DNA of 64,000 nt from Lamellibrachia satsuma (GCA_033239005.1 BSQZ01000040.1:5884599-5948598); one strand, 5' to 3'. Shown: positions 45,167-59,401, counted from the stretch's first letter. Numbers and translations are program-made. Notes: generated by a model not told the origin, from the letters alone.

Positions 45167-48100
45167 CATATGCTTCTGGGAAAATCTCAGCTGATGGATG
45201 CACAACAACCAACTCACTTCTTCGTGGTGATGTAGTACTCACGAGAGATGGAGTCCACAGCTGACCCATTGTGTCTGGAATGATATTAACAGACGTCGTC
45301 ATTTCATCCTCCCAAAGGCCACTAAATGAATGGGAAAATTTTTCTAAGTTTCTGTTAATGCAGGCCATGTGAATATGGTACAAACACCATTTACAAATAT
45401 CTTGTTACACATAGGTGTAAGAAAACCTGTCTAATTAAACAGCTTCCTTTTCTGTCTGAATCAACCAATGGTTCCATTCCAAAAAATATATATAATTCTA
45501 ACTCGACCAAACTTTACATCTATATTACACATATGTTGAATAATAGTGGAACGATAGGATGAACATTTGAAGCAGTGTGCCGACGACCATAAAAGGATGA
45601 ACATTTGCAGCAGTAAAAAACACCCCAAAAAGCCATCTTGGTACACCCTGGATCAAGACAGCCACCCGTATACCTGGGGCAGTTCGGCCTACAACTCCTT
45701 CACCGGTGTTTTTAGTTATGTCATGTTTGATAGCCCTGACAGTACATGGCAAAGTCAGTTTAGGTTGCCAAACCATGGCAGTGTGTTCTTTTGACTGTCG
45801 AGGACATCAAATATTCGTCATGCCTGGACGATTCTGATCGAACGCAGCAACAAGTTGAATGTTAAACCTCTAACCATGCATTAAATACCGAAATGAGGAG
45901 TTATGTACCATATTGGTTCATCCATATAAATATGGACGAAACATTGCCTGAATAATAATATACATACACACATGCAAATATTATGATAGTATACAGGCTA
46001 TAACAGTTGTCAAGTAAAAATGGAGTTAGCACATAAAGCATACCTTCCAATTCATAAATTGGTGAAATGTTATACAAGTGTTATATGCACGAATTTCCAC
46101 AGTGACTGGCTGTGGTAGTGTTTGAATGTTTAGTGTCACTGTAAAATTAAAACAAATGCCTCTTTCCTTTGTTTACATGTGATACAATTCAGAATTAGTA
46201 ATAAGTTATCCTACTCAATATAACCATATAACCAGAATGCATGTAATTCCAAAAACAATTCCCCGAAAGCGGCGGTGAGCAGAAGAGTTGCACGAATCAT
46301 TGTATGTTCGCTGACCCAGTCGCACAACCACGGAATGTACGATTCATATAAGTTATCATCTCTCTGATTGTATACCTACCAATATTATATGGAAAATATC
46401 TCATTACTAACTCCACGGACAATATTCCAGAAATACTGTTGATGAGACAATATCTCTTCAGAAATATATACTGGATATTGTTCTGCTACTGCATTACACA
46501 CAGAATGTCTGCAAATTGTCCAATTACTGAAGTTGATTTTCGGCTGTCTTTGCAGATGAAAGCGTATAATTGAATTACGGTTAGTTGATAGTAAGTTATT
46601 ATAACATCAGTGAACAATGTAATTTGCTGGTTCAGTAACTTGATTAAATGCAAATTTTTAGGTGGCTCCTCGAATGTGAATTTTATTTCTTTTCCTAAAT
46701 AACAACATTATTCTTCTCATAACGGGCGTGCCCAGTCTCACAAAAAAGGGGTGCCCAGTTTTCCAATAAAAAAAATCATTACGTAACTTAATCTATAATC
46801 TAATTTACTGAAATATATAATTATTGTAATTCTAGATCCTGTCAGTGTGACTTACCAAAGTTGTTACTGTGGATATACTGAAGGTGTGGTTCCACCCTCT
46901 GTATAGAGATAAACTTGAATGATGCCAAAGCCACTGAGCCGGGCTGTGTGCTGGTCATGCCAAGGAGTCAGGTCATGTTCCACGTATGTACACGTTAGTA
47001 TATGACCCACGTATGTACACGTTTGTATTTTTGAATATTTTCCATAGAAATATACTTGAGAATTGGACCTACCAGAGACGCAATGCTTCGTTGACAACAT
47101 CACCTTGGTGATGGGATTGGCGTGTACAGAGAACGTCTGGAAGAACTGTGGCCCTGTCCAACTGACTCTGGTTGCTGCAGAATCACCTGCGCAGCTCCCG
47201 AAATTGTCCAGTAGGCTATCTCTATACATTTCCCTCTGAGGGCTGAAAACAGACAAGGAATGTACAATACCAAAACAGCCCTGCTTCGGTCCGTACTATG
47301 GTATCTCTCCTTCATATCCAGCGGGAACTTCTGCATGTATGTAGGTACGACGTAGAAACAACAACACTTAATCAGCTTTAGTTTTCAATGTCTGCATACA
47401 CATATTCTGTGTAGTCTATATAACATATAAAGAAGTTTATGTTGGTCTGTCTGTTGTGTCCTATTCCCCTTCTGATGAACAAGGAGGGTCAAATGGGAAA
47501 CCGTCCATATGGGCCTCCGGAGGTGGGGATTAAATTTAAAAAAAGATTTTATTTTGTTTTATTTTTTATCATAAATATAATCAGTATGGCTGCCTAGTGA
47601 GTACAGCCACCGTGAGAGAATTACCTGCCAGTTCAGTGCCATGGAATGCCACACCCCGACTTTGCCTGCCCTACTGAGCACAGCCACCGTGATAGATTTA
47701 ACTGCCAGTTCTGTGTCCTGGCGTGCGACACCCAGACCTGTCCTTTTCATGAGAACAAAAAGAAGAGTTGTAGTTGGATCTGGTTTGTCGGAAGAATTTC
47801 CAGTTAAAATCGGTTAGAGGCAAGGAAGTCACCCTTTACTGTTTATCATGGTGCTGGCACTAATGAGCATGAAGATCATCATGAAGGATGTTCTCAGGAA
47901 GGAGATGTATGCAAACGATCTGGCCATGATAGCAGACAAAAAACAAGAACTACAGGAAGTGTTGGAGGAATGGAAGGGGTGTTCAAGAAGCACGGACCGA
48001 TAATGAGCCGGGAGAAGGCAGAAGTGATGTGAGTTTGACATCAGAGAGAGACTTGATAATTGGTTTGGATGATAAGGAGATCAACCAAATGGATGGGTCT

Positions 48101-48895
48101 GTGTAACTTTGAGGAATGGTTAATGAGGATGGGCATTCAGAGGTAGAAATGCGATGTCGGATACAACAGGGAGCGAATGCTCGGGGAAAGGTAGAGGGAG
48201 TCATGTTGGAGAGAAACGTTTTGAAAAAGCTGAAAAGGAAAGTCCCGAGAGCTTGTATCACACAAGTATGCCTGAATCTGTATCTGGAGACAGTGGCGTT
48301 GACAGAACAACAACAGCAGCTGCAAGTTTGGTTCTGGTTTCGTCGAATAACGCGAACAAAAGAGGGTTGACGAAAGAAGGATGAATTACCTGAGGAAAGA
48401 TGTGATGCAACAAGACAGTTCAACAGGAAGATTGGTGAGAAGCAAGGTGAGAATGGCAGGCCACATGGTAAGGATGGATGCAGACATACTAGTAAAGAGA
48501 TTGGAAGAGATAGGTGGAAAAATGTCAAGGATGTAAGAAAAGGGGAAGCGAACAGCTAAGATCGAAAGACTGCGTGAGGTGGGATATGAGAAGATCGGTG
48601 GAAGATGAAAGATGGAGAGGGGGCGGCTGATAGAAAAGTATGGAAAAAAAACAACAGAAAGAGTGACTTGACAATATTTGACCTGACCCTAACCCATGAA
48701 CAGCAGTGAACAAAGAGGAAACATTTTCATAAACAATGTATACATTGCTTATGAGAAAAAACATTATTTCAATAGATCATTTGCTAAATTTGGATAGTGG
48801 ACTGGAAGGTGGCGGCCACCATCCTGTTCCAGTTCTCCTGGCCAGTGTTGAGCACCTTGGCATTGAGGACCACCTGATCTATCAAATCCATCAGA
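45167..48895 (-). pseudogene. KCTD3-like: KCTD3/SHKBP1-like pseudogene unit D (5' exon lost)
   Basis: Exons on the minus strand: about 48790-48895 (truncated NAK/LWSV exon), about 47590-47730 (GKVGVWHSMALNWQ), about 47280-47335 (QKFPLDMKERYHS) joined almost directly to 47073-47242 ([14 protein letters not shown]) by loss of the intervening intron, and 46856 to about 47020 (MTSTQPGSVALASFK after the shared TGA). Unassigned blocks are at 46380-46543 and 45167-45351. The VHTW region is disrupted by a short local duplication (ACGTATGTACACG twice near 46983 and 47013) that adds a TAA. Sequence just above 48895 (GGGCTAGTCCACGAAAATTGGC) resembles unit A, not units B, C or F, so the copy is mosaic. 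Confidence 0.7.
47735..48690 (+). mobile_element. Antisense LINE RT fragment, unit D
   Basis: Same insertion as in unit B, with longer 3' sequence retained. A stretch reads RIQQGANARGKVEGVMLE and later EQQQQLQVWFWFRRITR, the LINE thumb/C-terminal region. Confidence 0.75.
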
Positions 48896-49389
48896 CACGG
48901 GCTAGTCCACGAAAATTGGCAGCGTGCAGAGTCCTTCATCCTGTCTCACATAAACACACAAGTTACATCGATCTGTAGATCTGCGTTAAACAAACCGTTC
49001 GCACATTCACACGTTGGTATTCTGCTGTAGAAAAGTACAAAATCAATCCCTCATATGTATCTTTGTTTGAGCAATATGCATTTTACCATATGGTTGTGCT
49101 CATAGAAATGACATACATTTCTCGACTACAGCATGCTCATAAAAATCAAACATCCTTTGACAAGAAGGATGTAGAGTGAAAGTATCAATAAAAACATTTT
49201 ACAAATCAATCCCCTGGCTGACCTATTCATTCCAACACCTTTTGTACTGCTCTGGGAAGCATTTAACAATGCTGCAATTACTGTGCAACGATTTTTTGTT
49301 CACATTTCAACACGTGTCTGTACCTGTGTACTCATTTACAGCTGGGTGAACTGTGGTAATGTGGGGGAACAAAATTGTCAAAGCTTTGA

Positions 49390-49842
49390 TACTCTCTTGC
49401 TGAGTACAACCACCATCAGATAATTACCTGCCAGTTTTGTGTCATGGCATGCCACACCCCGACGGTGCCTGTTTTACTGAGTGTAGCCACCTTGAGAAAA
49501 TTACCTGCTAGTTTTGTGTCATGACAAAAAACACACCGACCTTGCCTCTCCTACTGAGTACAGGCACCGTAAGAGAATTACCTGTTAGTTTTGTGTCATG
49601 ACATAAAACACCCCGACCTCGCCTCTCCTACCGAGTGCAGCGACCGTGAGAGAATTACCTGCCAGATCTGTGCCATGGCATGCTACACAACGACATTGCC
49701 TCTCCTACCGAGTACAGCCACGGTGAGAGTATTGCGTGCCAGTTCTGTGCCATTGCATGCCACACCCCGACTTTGCCTTTCTTACTGAGCACAGCCACCA
49801 TGATAGATTTAAATGCCCGTTCTGTGTCATGGCGTGCAACAT
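49390..49842 (-). repeat. 77-bp WD-exon minisatellite in unit E, about 5 copies
   Basis: Tandem 77-bp units with GCCAGTTCTGTGCCATGGCA-like cores; the copy near 49770 encodes GKVGVWHAMAQNWH. Longer than in C, D and F, and comparable to unit B. Confidence 0.85.
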
Positions 49843-49844
49843 AT

Positions 49845-50760
49845 AGACCTGTCATGTTCCTGAGAACGAAAAGAAGAGTTGTGGTTGGATATGGGTTGTC
49901 GGAAGAGTTTCCAGTTAACATCGGTTAGAGGCAAGGAAATACCCTTTCTTCTTTATCATAGTGCTGGCACTAATCACCAGGAAGATCAGCATGAAGGATG
50001 TTCTCATGTAGGTGTTGTATGCAAATGATCTGGCCATGACAGCAGGCAACAAACAAGAACTACAGGAAGTGTTGGCGGAATGGAAGGGGGTGTTCAAGAA
50101 GCACGGACTGAAAATGATCCGAGAGAAGACAAAAGTCATGTGGGTTGGACATCAGACAGAGGATTTGAACATTAGTTTGGATGGTAAGGAGATCAACCAA
50201 GTGGATGGTTTTGTGTACCTTGGAGGAATGATTAAGGAGGATGGGCATTCAGAGGTAGGAATGCGATGTCGGATACAACAGGGAGCGAATGCTCCTGGAA
50301 AGGTAGAGGGAGTCATGTTGGACAGAAACATTTTGATAAAGCTTAAAAGTCCCGAGAGCTTGCGTTACACCAGCATGCCTGTATCTGGAGACAGTGGCAT
50401 TGACAGAACAACAATAGCAGCTGCAAGTTTGGTTATGGGTTCGTCGAATATCAAGAACAAAAAGGGTTGACGGAAGAAGGATGAACAACCTGAGGAAAGA
50501 TGCAACGCAACAGGAAGATTGGTGAGAAGCATGGTGATATGGGCAGGCCACATGGTAAGGATGGATGCAGAAAAACTAGTATAGAGAGTGGAAGAGAGAG
50601 GTAGAAAACATCAAGAATGCAAGAAAAGGGGAAAGGAACAGCTAAGATGGAAGGAATGCCTGTGGTGGGATACGAGAAGATCGGGAGAGGATGTAAGATG
50701 GAGATGGGGCGGAAAGTATGGAAAGAATCAACAGAAAGAGTGACTCGACAATATTTTACC
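49845..50760 (+). mobile_element. Antisense LINE RT fragment, unit E (longest open frame of the family)
   Basis: A frame at 50012-50470 is open for 152 codons and spans the catalytic region LYANDLAM (Asp to Asn at the first of the paired Asp), EKTKVMWVGHQ, DGFVYLGGMIKEDGHSEVG and RIQQGANAPGKVEGVM. It shows the ancestral element best, but its active site is already dead. Confidence 0.8.
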
Positions 50761-51821
50761 TGACCCTAACTCATGTACAGCAGGGAACAAAGAGGAAAAG
50801 CATCGTTAGTTTGGTAAAAAAAAGTTATGCTTAATAAATCCAAGAATATAATCAACATTTTTATAAACAGTGTATAAATTGCTTATGAGAAAAATCATTT
50901 CAATGCAACATTTGCTAAATTTTAGCATCCCTCTACAGACATGATGTTCTGTGACTATGATGCACCATTTAGAAAACTGGTGCCTATGACAGTGACATGA
51001 TTCTCTCCAGAGCCTTTTTCTCATGACACACCTATCTCACTGACTGACTTATCTCACGTGTGACGAGGCTGCCATCATTGTTGACCATGACGCTCCATAA
51101 CTGGATAGTGGACTGGAAGGTTTCGGCCACAATCCTGTTACAGTTCTCCTGGCCAGTGTTGAGTACCTTGGCATTATGGACCACCTTATCTATCAAATCC
51201 ATCAGAAAAGATACATAAATCTGTAGATCTCCTTCAATAAAACAGTTCGCACACCCACACTTTGATATTCTGCAAAGGACAACAATCTATCATATGTATC
51301 TGTGTTTGGCAACATATGCATTTTCCCAGGTGGTCGTATTCATATAAATGACGTACCCTTCTTGAATACAGCATGCTCATAAAAATAAAATATTCTTTGA
51401 CAAGAAGGATGTACAGTGAAATAATAAATAACATTAAACAAATAAAGCTGGTTACCAAAACAAAAGCCATTACCTCTCAGCGCTAATATTGATTTATTAG
51501 AACAAATGTAAAAGTTAGTTTCTCAATTTAATGTGACATTCTTCCCTCCCCCACAATTCATCGTTACAGTTTATTGCAATGTCTGTTCCACTCATAATCC
51601 AATTAATTTCCAAGAGAACCATGACTAGCCTGCTTCCAAGGCGATTATGTCTACTTGTGACACCAACCTGTACCAACACACAAAGTGGGGATAGGCAAGA
51701 GCGATCTGATTGAAGTGACCCTTGATATTGTTCACTCTTGGTCCACCAAAATTGTTCCTGGTTGCCGCAGCACCTGTAAAAAGACTTCAAGTAAAGGTAT
51801 GTTTATATATATATAAACAGC

Positions 51822-52112
51822 ACTGTATACAGTCCTTAGGATTGTTCAACGTGCTTAACAGTTCACCCTCTGGCTGACCAGTTCATTCCAACACCTTCTG
51901 AACTTCTCTGGGAAGCATTCAGCAATGATACAATTACTGTGCGAAGATTATTCGTTCACATTTCCACACTCGTCTGTACCTGGGTACTCATTTATAGCTG
52001 AGTGAACTGTGGTAATGTGGTGGAACAAAATTGACAAAGCTTTGGTACGGCAGCAATTGGATTTGAACACGGGTTCCCTCAGCCGAGTCTGGCGTTTTAA
52101 CATTGTGTGGTA
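51822..52112 (-). repeat. tRNA-derived SINE, spacer copy 3
   Basis: Paralogue of 25010-25300. The minus strand retains the B-box-like GTTCAAATCC. Confidence 0.65.
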
Positions 52113-54509
52113 GAAATAACATTTCATGGCTATCGCTTGTCGAAGGAAATCTTCAGAATGGTCTTCGTGCAGTAACTGCAGCATGACTGAGTGCTTCCCA
52201 GAGAAGTCGAGATGAAGTTGGAATAAACAGGTTTGGTAGTGGGTGAAGCGTAAAACACTTTGAACAGTACAAAGGACTGGATACGACGAACATAATTTTC
52301 ATGCGTATCTGTCTGCCTCCCTCCCTGTCTGCTTCCATCCCCGATTACGTATTCCCGACATTACAACATGCATGTGTCGATACAATTAGGATAAATGCTT
52401 CCCAGAGAAGTTGCGATACATTTTTATCCAATGTAAGGAGCTGTCCTTTTCTGCCCACATTTAAATCACATTTACAGCAGAACATTGAACGTACACCAAC
52501 TGATGCGTACTATTATTTTTTGGTGTAACCGTGTTGAGAAAATTGCTGTAAACAGAACGATTACGTATCCTCAATAGAACAACACGCATGTGTCGATACA
52601 ACTGGGATACTAGAATAATTGCGACATAGAAATTGCCCTTCTAAGTGAGGATTAGAACGTCATTCAGGGCGTTGACAAGTGTCAAGGCGTGGTGCTGCAA
52701 AAGATTGTCTGATGCAAACAGGACAACACCGTCCGAGCGCATGGACAATGCCTGTCGTGGTTCGTTGATTACCTCCGCCAGCACAGACAACATACCACAA
52801 GGGTTCATTCCTGTTTACCAGCCAGCATGCAGGGAATTCCTGCATTTAGCGTGTCTTATATACATTTTGGTCTGGGGGCCGACAAATCTCTCCCCTGAGA
52901 GCTGCTCGATAAGCAACCATAAGAGACTCGGTGACTGTGGATTGGTCTCTCCACCGACCGATAGGAGGTGCAACCAAATAGCATATAATGCTAAGTGTCA
53001 CTCGCGTCATTGGTCTCTTATTTTTTAAACAAAACAACATCAATCATTACATATTCAGATAAAGGTTATTATTCTCGTTTCGCATTAGTTGGTCAATCGG
53101 CATCAGTTTTATTGTCATCGTAGCAAACGTCTGTCAATCCGTAATCAAATACATGTCAATTATTATGTTGATGTTCTTCCTTGCTTTTTAGTAAATCAAT
53201 GCTTTCATTACATCATTCTACGTCACTCCCAAAACAAAAAGGCTGTATAATATTAGTGTTTTATGGCACTCCAGCACACATGCAAATTTGTTCTCTTCGA
53301 AGAACAGCCAGGTGACACTGTTAAGCTAATGCTTTCCACACGTTTTGATTTTACTCTGCTTCTCTACATGCAATCTAAAGTCTGACACATCAGGAAACTT
53401 CTTGCAACACATTGTGCAAAATTTACCTAACAAATAATAAAAAACTCGGATTTACTTGCATTTAACTTTAATGTGGTCTCTGTCATCCCATGGAAGATTT
53501 TGTGGAGACAACCCCTGAGCTAGTTTTGGAAGTGATTTGTATCTCGTGCAGCCAAAATAGCATAGGTATGTGATCTATTAGTATACATTTGGTGATCCAA
53601 GTTGTGATGTTGGATAACTGAACCAAGTAGAGTAGCTTAGAGAGCGAAACACCCTGAGGAACATTACGTGAAGTAGGGAGGACAGCTGAGAAACAATTCG
53701 CTATCTTCATTCTTTTGTATCTATCAGTTAACTATTATGAGAACCAGCTCTGTTCCAGATATGCCACACCACATTGACACACTTTTAATAAGTTGTCCTG
53801 CGGCCAATGCTATCAAATGCAGCAGATAGCTTGAGCAAGGAAATGGTCTCCTTCCATACACTTCCTGGATCCACTACCCAGTGCGTAGATCCGCTCAAGT
53901 CTGGTCAATAATAGATTTAACACCTACACATGGTACACTGAATGGTGCAAATTCAGTCAACACTTGATCATCTGCTGTGTCGCCAGAACAGTATGCACTG
54001 ATTGTCCTTAAACACTTCCAGGAGAAACCATGTGGCAATATCTTAATTTTGTTGAACCCCCGACTGCAACGTCATTTTAAAAATTATATAATAAGTTATA
54101 ATATTTGCATACATTAAATGTAACAACGGTAATAATAAATACATTTGTATGTGGGCGTTTTCACGTACAGGGAACACTTTTGCCAAAATGAACTTTCCCG
54201 CATAGTATTGAAATAATTAATGGTGTAATATTAATTCAGTATAATTACCATACAATTATTTAGGCTGAACGGGATTGAGAGACTTTACATGAAACCGCCA
54301 ATAATCTGTATATCTGGACAGACGTATTTAAAAACAAAGGCGCTAAAATACGATTAGATGGAACGTGATATGTCTCTTTCATGGTTTCATCAACTATAGC
54401 AAAAGTAAATTAATTAATGTTCACCTAAATTAGCCAAGGAAGCTCCAGCACATTATCACAGAACATAATAAACTAATGAAATCTAAATCTATATTCCTCG
54501 CTCACTTAC
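52113..54509. repeat. Inter-unit spacer, copy 3, with two deletions
   Basis: Matches the other spacers but lacks about 250 bases at 52115-52120 and about 1.2 kb at 52860. The second deletion removes the NRF1-ETS-YY1 cluster and fuses GCGTGTCTTATATA to CATTTTGGTC. Small ORFs spanning the junction are by-products. Confidence 0.75.
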
Positions 54510-57500
54510 CATATGCTTCTGGGAAAATCTCAGCTGAAGGATGCACAACAACCAACTCACTTCTTCGTGGTGATGTAGTACTCACGAGAGATGGAGTCCA
54601 CAGCTGACCCATTGTGTCTGGAATGATATTAACAGACGTCGTCATTTCATCCTCCCAAAGGCCACTAAATGAATGCGACAATTTTTCTAAGTTTCTGTTA
54701 ATGCAGGCCATGTGAATATGGTACAAACACCATTTACAAATATCTTGTTGCACATAGGTGTAAGAAATCCTGTCTAATTAAACAGTTTCCTTTTCTGTCT
54801 GAATCAACCAATGGTTCCATTCCAAAAATATATATAATTCTAACTCGACCAAACATTACATCTATATTACACATCTGTTGAATAATAGTGGAACGATAGG
54901 ATGAATATTTGAAGCAGTGTGCCGACGACCATAAAAGGATGAACATTTGCAGCAGTAAAAAATACCCCAAAAAGCCATCTTGGTGCACCCTGGGTCAAGA
55001 CAGCCACCCGTATACCTGGGGCAGTTCGGTCTGCAAATCCTTCCCCGGTGTTTTTAGTTATGTCATGCTTGATAGCCCTGACAGTACATGGCAAAGTCAG
55101 TTTAGGTTGCCAAACCATGGCAGTGTGTTCTTTTGACTGTCGAGGACATCAAATATACGTCATGCCTGGACGATTCTGGTCGAACGCAGCAAAAAGTTGA
55201 ATGTTAAACCTCTAACCATGCATTAAATACCGAAATGAGGAGTTATGTACCATATTGGTTCATCCATATAAATATGGACGAAACATTGCCTGAATAATAA
55301 TATACATACACACATGCAAATATTATGATAGTACAAAGGCTATAACAGTTGTCAAGTAAAAATGGAGTTAGCACATAAAACATACCTTCCAATTCATAAA
55401 TTGATGAAATGTTATACAAGTGTTATAGGCACAAAATTCCACAGTGACTGGCTGTGGTAGTGTTTGAATGTTTAGTGCATTGTAAAATTAAAACAAATGC
55501 CTCTTTCCTTTGTTTACCTGTGATACAATTCAGAATTAGTAATAAGTTATCCTACTCAATATAACCATATAACCAGAATGCATGTAATTCCAAAAACAAT
55601 GCCCCGAAAGCGGCGGTGAGCAGAAGAGTTGCACGAGTCATTGTATGTTCGCTGACCAGTCGCACAACCACGGAATGTACGATTCATATAAGTTATCATC
55701 TCTCTGATTTTATACCTACCAATATTATCTGGACAATATCTCATTACTAACTCCACGGACAATATTCCAGAAATACTGTTGATGAGACAATATCTCTTCA
55801 GAAATATATCCTGGATATTGTTCTGCTACTGCATTACACACGGAATGTCTGCAAATTGTGCAATTACTGAAGTTGATTTTCGGCAGTCTTTGCAGATAAA
55901 AGCGTATAATTGAATTACGGTTAGTTGATAGTAAGTTATTATAGCATCAGTGAACAATGTAATTTGCTGGTTAAGTAACTTGATTAAATGCAAATTTTTA
56001 GGTGGCTCCTCGAATGTGAATTTTATTTCTTTTTCTAAATAACAACATTATTCTTCTCATAACGGGCGTGCCCAGTCTCACAAAAAAGGGGTGCCCAGTT
56101 TTCCAATAAAAAAAATCATTACGTAACTAAATCTATAATCTAATTTACTGAAATATATAATTATTGTAATTCTAGATCCTGTCAGTGTGACTTACCAAAG
56201 TTGTTACTGTGGATATACTGAAGGTGTGGTTTCACCCTCTGTATGGAGATAAACTTGAATGATGCCAAAGCCACTGAGCCGGGCTGTGTGCTGGTCATGC
56301 CAAGGAATCAGGTCATGTTACACGTATGTACACGTTTGTACTCAGAGCACACTGCAAACACACCAGTGAGCTACAGTGATTCACTTTCCATTATTCAAGG
56401 ATCTGATACTGATAAGCCGCGTCATATCAAACAAAAGCTGATATGCTCATAATCAATGCTTCAACTTGGATTACTTGAAAAGGAAACCAAGCTTTTATTT
56501 CTATATTTTATATAACTGAGGATGTCACAGTTTATGTAATTGATGGCCCACTAAAAATCAACCCATAAACGTGGCATGGTCATCATCATAAAATAAAGCT
56601 TTTCCATGTATATTCGAATATTTTCCATGTAAATATACTTGAGAATTGGACCTACCAGAGACGCAATGGTTCGTTGACAACATCTCCTTGGTGATGGGAT
56701 TGGCGTGTACAGAGAACGTCTGGAAGAACTGTGGCCCTGTCCAACTGACTCTGGTTGCTGCAGAATCACCTGCGCAGCTCCCGAAATTGTCCTGTAGGCT
56801 ATCTCAATACATTTCCCTCTCAGGGCTGAAAACAGACAAGCAATGTACAATACCAAAACAGCCCTGCTTCAAAGGAGCAACTTGCACATTAGCGTAACAA
56901 ATATAATCAACATATCTAAATGAGACGTTAGTCTTAAGTGTAGTTTCTTTGAATTAGTCAGAATTCATAACTTTTAGTTCTAACATTCTAGTCAAATGTA
57001 GCAAGCAGGGAGACTCACCCGCTGTGGGGGCGAGATAGACACTGAGGGTTGTAACACGGTCCCTAATATGGTATCTCTCCTTCATACCCAGTGGGAACTT
57101 CTGCATGTATGTAGGTACGACGTAGAAACAACAACACTTAATCAGCTTTAGTTTTCAATATCTGCATACACATATTCTGTGTAGTCTATATAACATATAA
57201 AGAAGTTTATGTTGGTCTGTCTGTTGTGTCCTATTCCCCTTCTGACGAACAAGGAGGGTCAAATGGGAAACCGTCCATATAGGCCTCCGGGGGTGGGGAT
57301 TAAATTTTAAAAAGATTTTATTTTGTTTTATATGTCATCATAAATATAATCAGTATGGCTGCCTAGTGAGTACAGCCACCGTGAGAGAATTACCTGCCAG
57401 TTCAGTGCCATGGAATGCCACACCCCAACTTTGCTTGCCCTACTGAGCACAGCCACCGTGATAGATTTAACTGCCAGTTCTGTGTCCTGGCGTGCAACAC

Positions 57501-59401
57501 CCAGACTTGTCCTGTTCATGAGAACAAAAAGAAGAGTTGTGGTTGGATCTGGTTTGTCGGAAGAATTTCCAGTTAAAATCGGTTAGAGGCATGGAAGTGA
57601 CCCTTTACTGTTTATCATGGTGCTGGCACTAATGAGCATGAAGATCATCATGAAGGATGTTCTCAGGAAGGAGATGTATGCAAACGATCTGGCCATGATA
57701 GCAGTCAAAAATCAAGAACTACAGGAAGTGTTGGAGGAATGGAAGGGGTGTTCAAGAAGCACGGACCGATAATGAGCCGGGAGAAGACAGAAGTGATGTG
57801 GGTTTGACATCAGAGAGAGGCCTTGATCATTAGTTTGGAAGATAAGGAGATCAACCAAGTGGATGGGTTTGTGTAACTTTGAGGAATGGTTAATGAGGAT
57901 GGGCATTCAGAGGTAGAAATGCGATGTCGGATACAACAGAGAGCGAATGCTCGGGGAAAGGTAGAGGGAGTCATGTTGGAGAGAAACGTTTTGAAAAAGC
58001 TGAAAAGGAATGTCCTGAGAGCTTGTATCACACAAGCATGCCTGAATCTGTATATGGAGACAGTGGCGTTGACAGAACAACAACAGCAGCTGCAAGTTTG
58101 GTTCTGGTTTCGTCGAATAACGCGAACAAATGAGGGTTGACGAAAGAAGGATGAATTACCTGAGGAAAGATGTGATGCAACAAGACAGTTCAACAGGAAG
58201 ATTGATGGGAAGCAAGGTGAGAATGGCAGGCCACATGGTAAGGATGGATGCTAGTAAAGTGATTGGAAGAGATAGGTGGAAAAATGTCAAGGATGCAAGA
58301 AAAGGGGAAGCGAACAGCTAAGATCGAAAGACTGCGTGAGGTAGGATATGAGAAGATCGGGGGAAGATGAAAGATGGAGAGGGGGCTGCCGATAGAAAAG
58401 TATGGAAAAAAACAACAGAAAGAGTGACTTGACAATATTTGACCTGACCCTAACCCATGAACAGCAGTGAACAAAGAGGAAACATTTTCATAAACAATGT
58501 ATACATTGCTTATGAGAAAAACCATTATTTCAATAGAACATTTGCAAACGTTTAGCACCCCTCTACAGACATGGTGTTGTTTTACTATGATGCGCCAGTT
58601 AGAAACCTGGTGTCTATGACAGTGACATGATTCTCTCCAGAGCCTTTTTCTCATGACACCCCATTTCAATGACTGACTTATCTCACGTGTGACGAGGCTG
58701 CCATCATTGTTGACCATGACGCTCCACAACTGGATAGTGGACTGGAAGGTGGCGGCCACCATCCTGTTACAGTTCTCCTGGCCAGTGTTGAGTACCTTGG
58801 CATTGCGGACCACCTTATCTATCAAATCCATCAGAAAAGTTACATAGATCTGTAGATCTCCTTCAATGAAACAGTTCGCACACCCACACTTTGATATTCT
58901 GCAAAGGACAACAATCTATCATATGTATCTGTGTTTGGCAACATATGCATTTTCCAAGGTGGTCGTATTCATATAAATGACGTACCCTTCTTGAATACAG
59001 CATGCTCGTAAAATAAAATATCCTTTGACAAGAAGGATGTACAGTGAAATAATAAATAACATTAAGCAAATCAAGCTGGTTACCAAAACAAAAGCCATTA
59101 CCACTCAGCGCTAATATTGATTTATTAGAACAAATGTAAAAGTTAGTTTCTCAATTTAATGTGACATTCTCCCTTCCCCCATAATTCATCGTAACAGTTT
59201 ATTGCAACGTCTGTTCCACTCATAATCCAATTAATTTCCAAGAGAACCATGACTGGCCTGTTTCCAAGGCGATTATGTCTACTTATGACACCAACCTGTA
59301 CCAACACACAAAGTGGGGATAGGCAAGAGCGATCTGATTGAAGTGACCCTTGATATTTTTCACTCTTGGTCCACCAAAATTGTTCCTGGTTGCCGCAGCA
59401 C
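54510..59401 (-). pseudogene. KCTD3-like: KCTD3/SHKBP1-like pseudogene unit F
   Basis: Minus-strand exons: 59296-59401 (106 bp, NNIKGHF type), 58687 to about 58826 (RNAKVLNTGQENCNR, then STIQLWSVMVNNDGS), about 57360-57510 (WD array, two copies), 57019-57100 (KFPLGMKERYHI), 56656-56825 (IEIAYRTISGAAQV) and 56196-56351 (shared TGA, then ALASFK-type sequence). Unassigned blocks are at 55720-55883 and 54510-54694. Exon lengths equal those of units B and C within a base or two. The empty site for the Ngaro insertion is at 55912-55920. Confidence 0.72.
57515..58445 (+). mobile_element. Antisense LINE RT fragment, unit F
   Basis: Same insertion and position as in units B to E, with many stops. Confidence 0.75.

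Larger units (their letters stand above)
49205..51773 (-). pseudogene. KCTD3-like: KCTD3/SHKBP1-like pseudogene unit E (3' exons lost)
   Basis: Contains exon 51668-51773 (NNIKGHFNQIALAYPHFVC type, with TRY instead of HR at the end), exon 51058 to about 51196 (NAKVLNTGQENCNR, LWSVMVNN), the intronic LINE and the expanded 77-bp WD array. Below 49390 it breaks directly into SINE body sequence (49205-49390), which in turn breaks into the top of unit D. All exons downstream of the WD exon are missing. The D/E pair is best explained by an unequal exchange duplicating the WD-LINE-NAK-SINE block. Confidence 0.65.

Noticed and set aside
52645..53028. 127-codon + strand ORF
   Set aside because: It spans the deletion junction at 52860 and fuses two unrelated spacer fragments.
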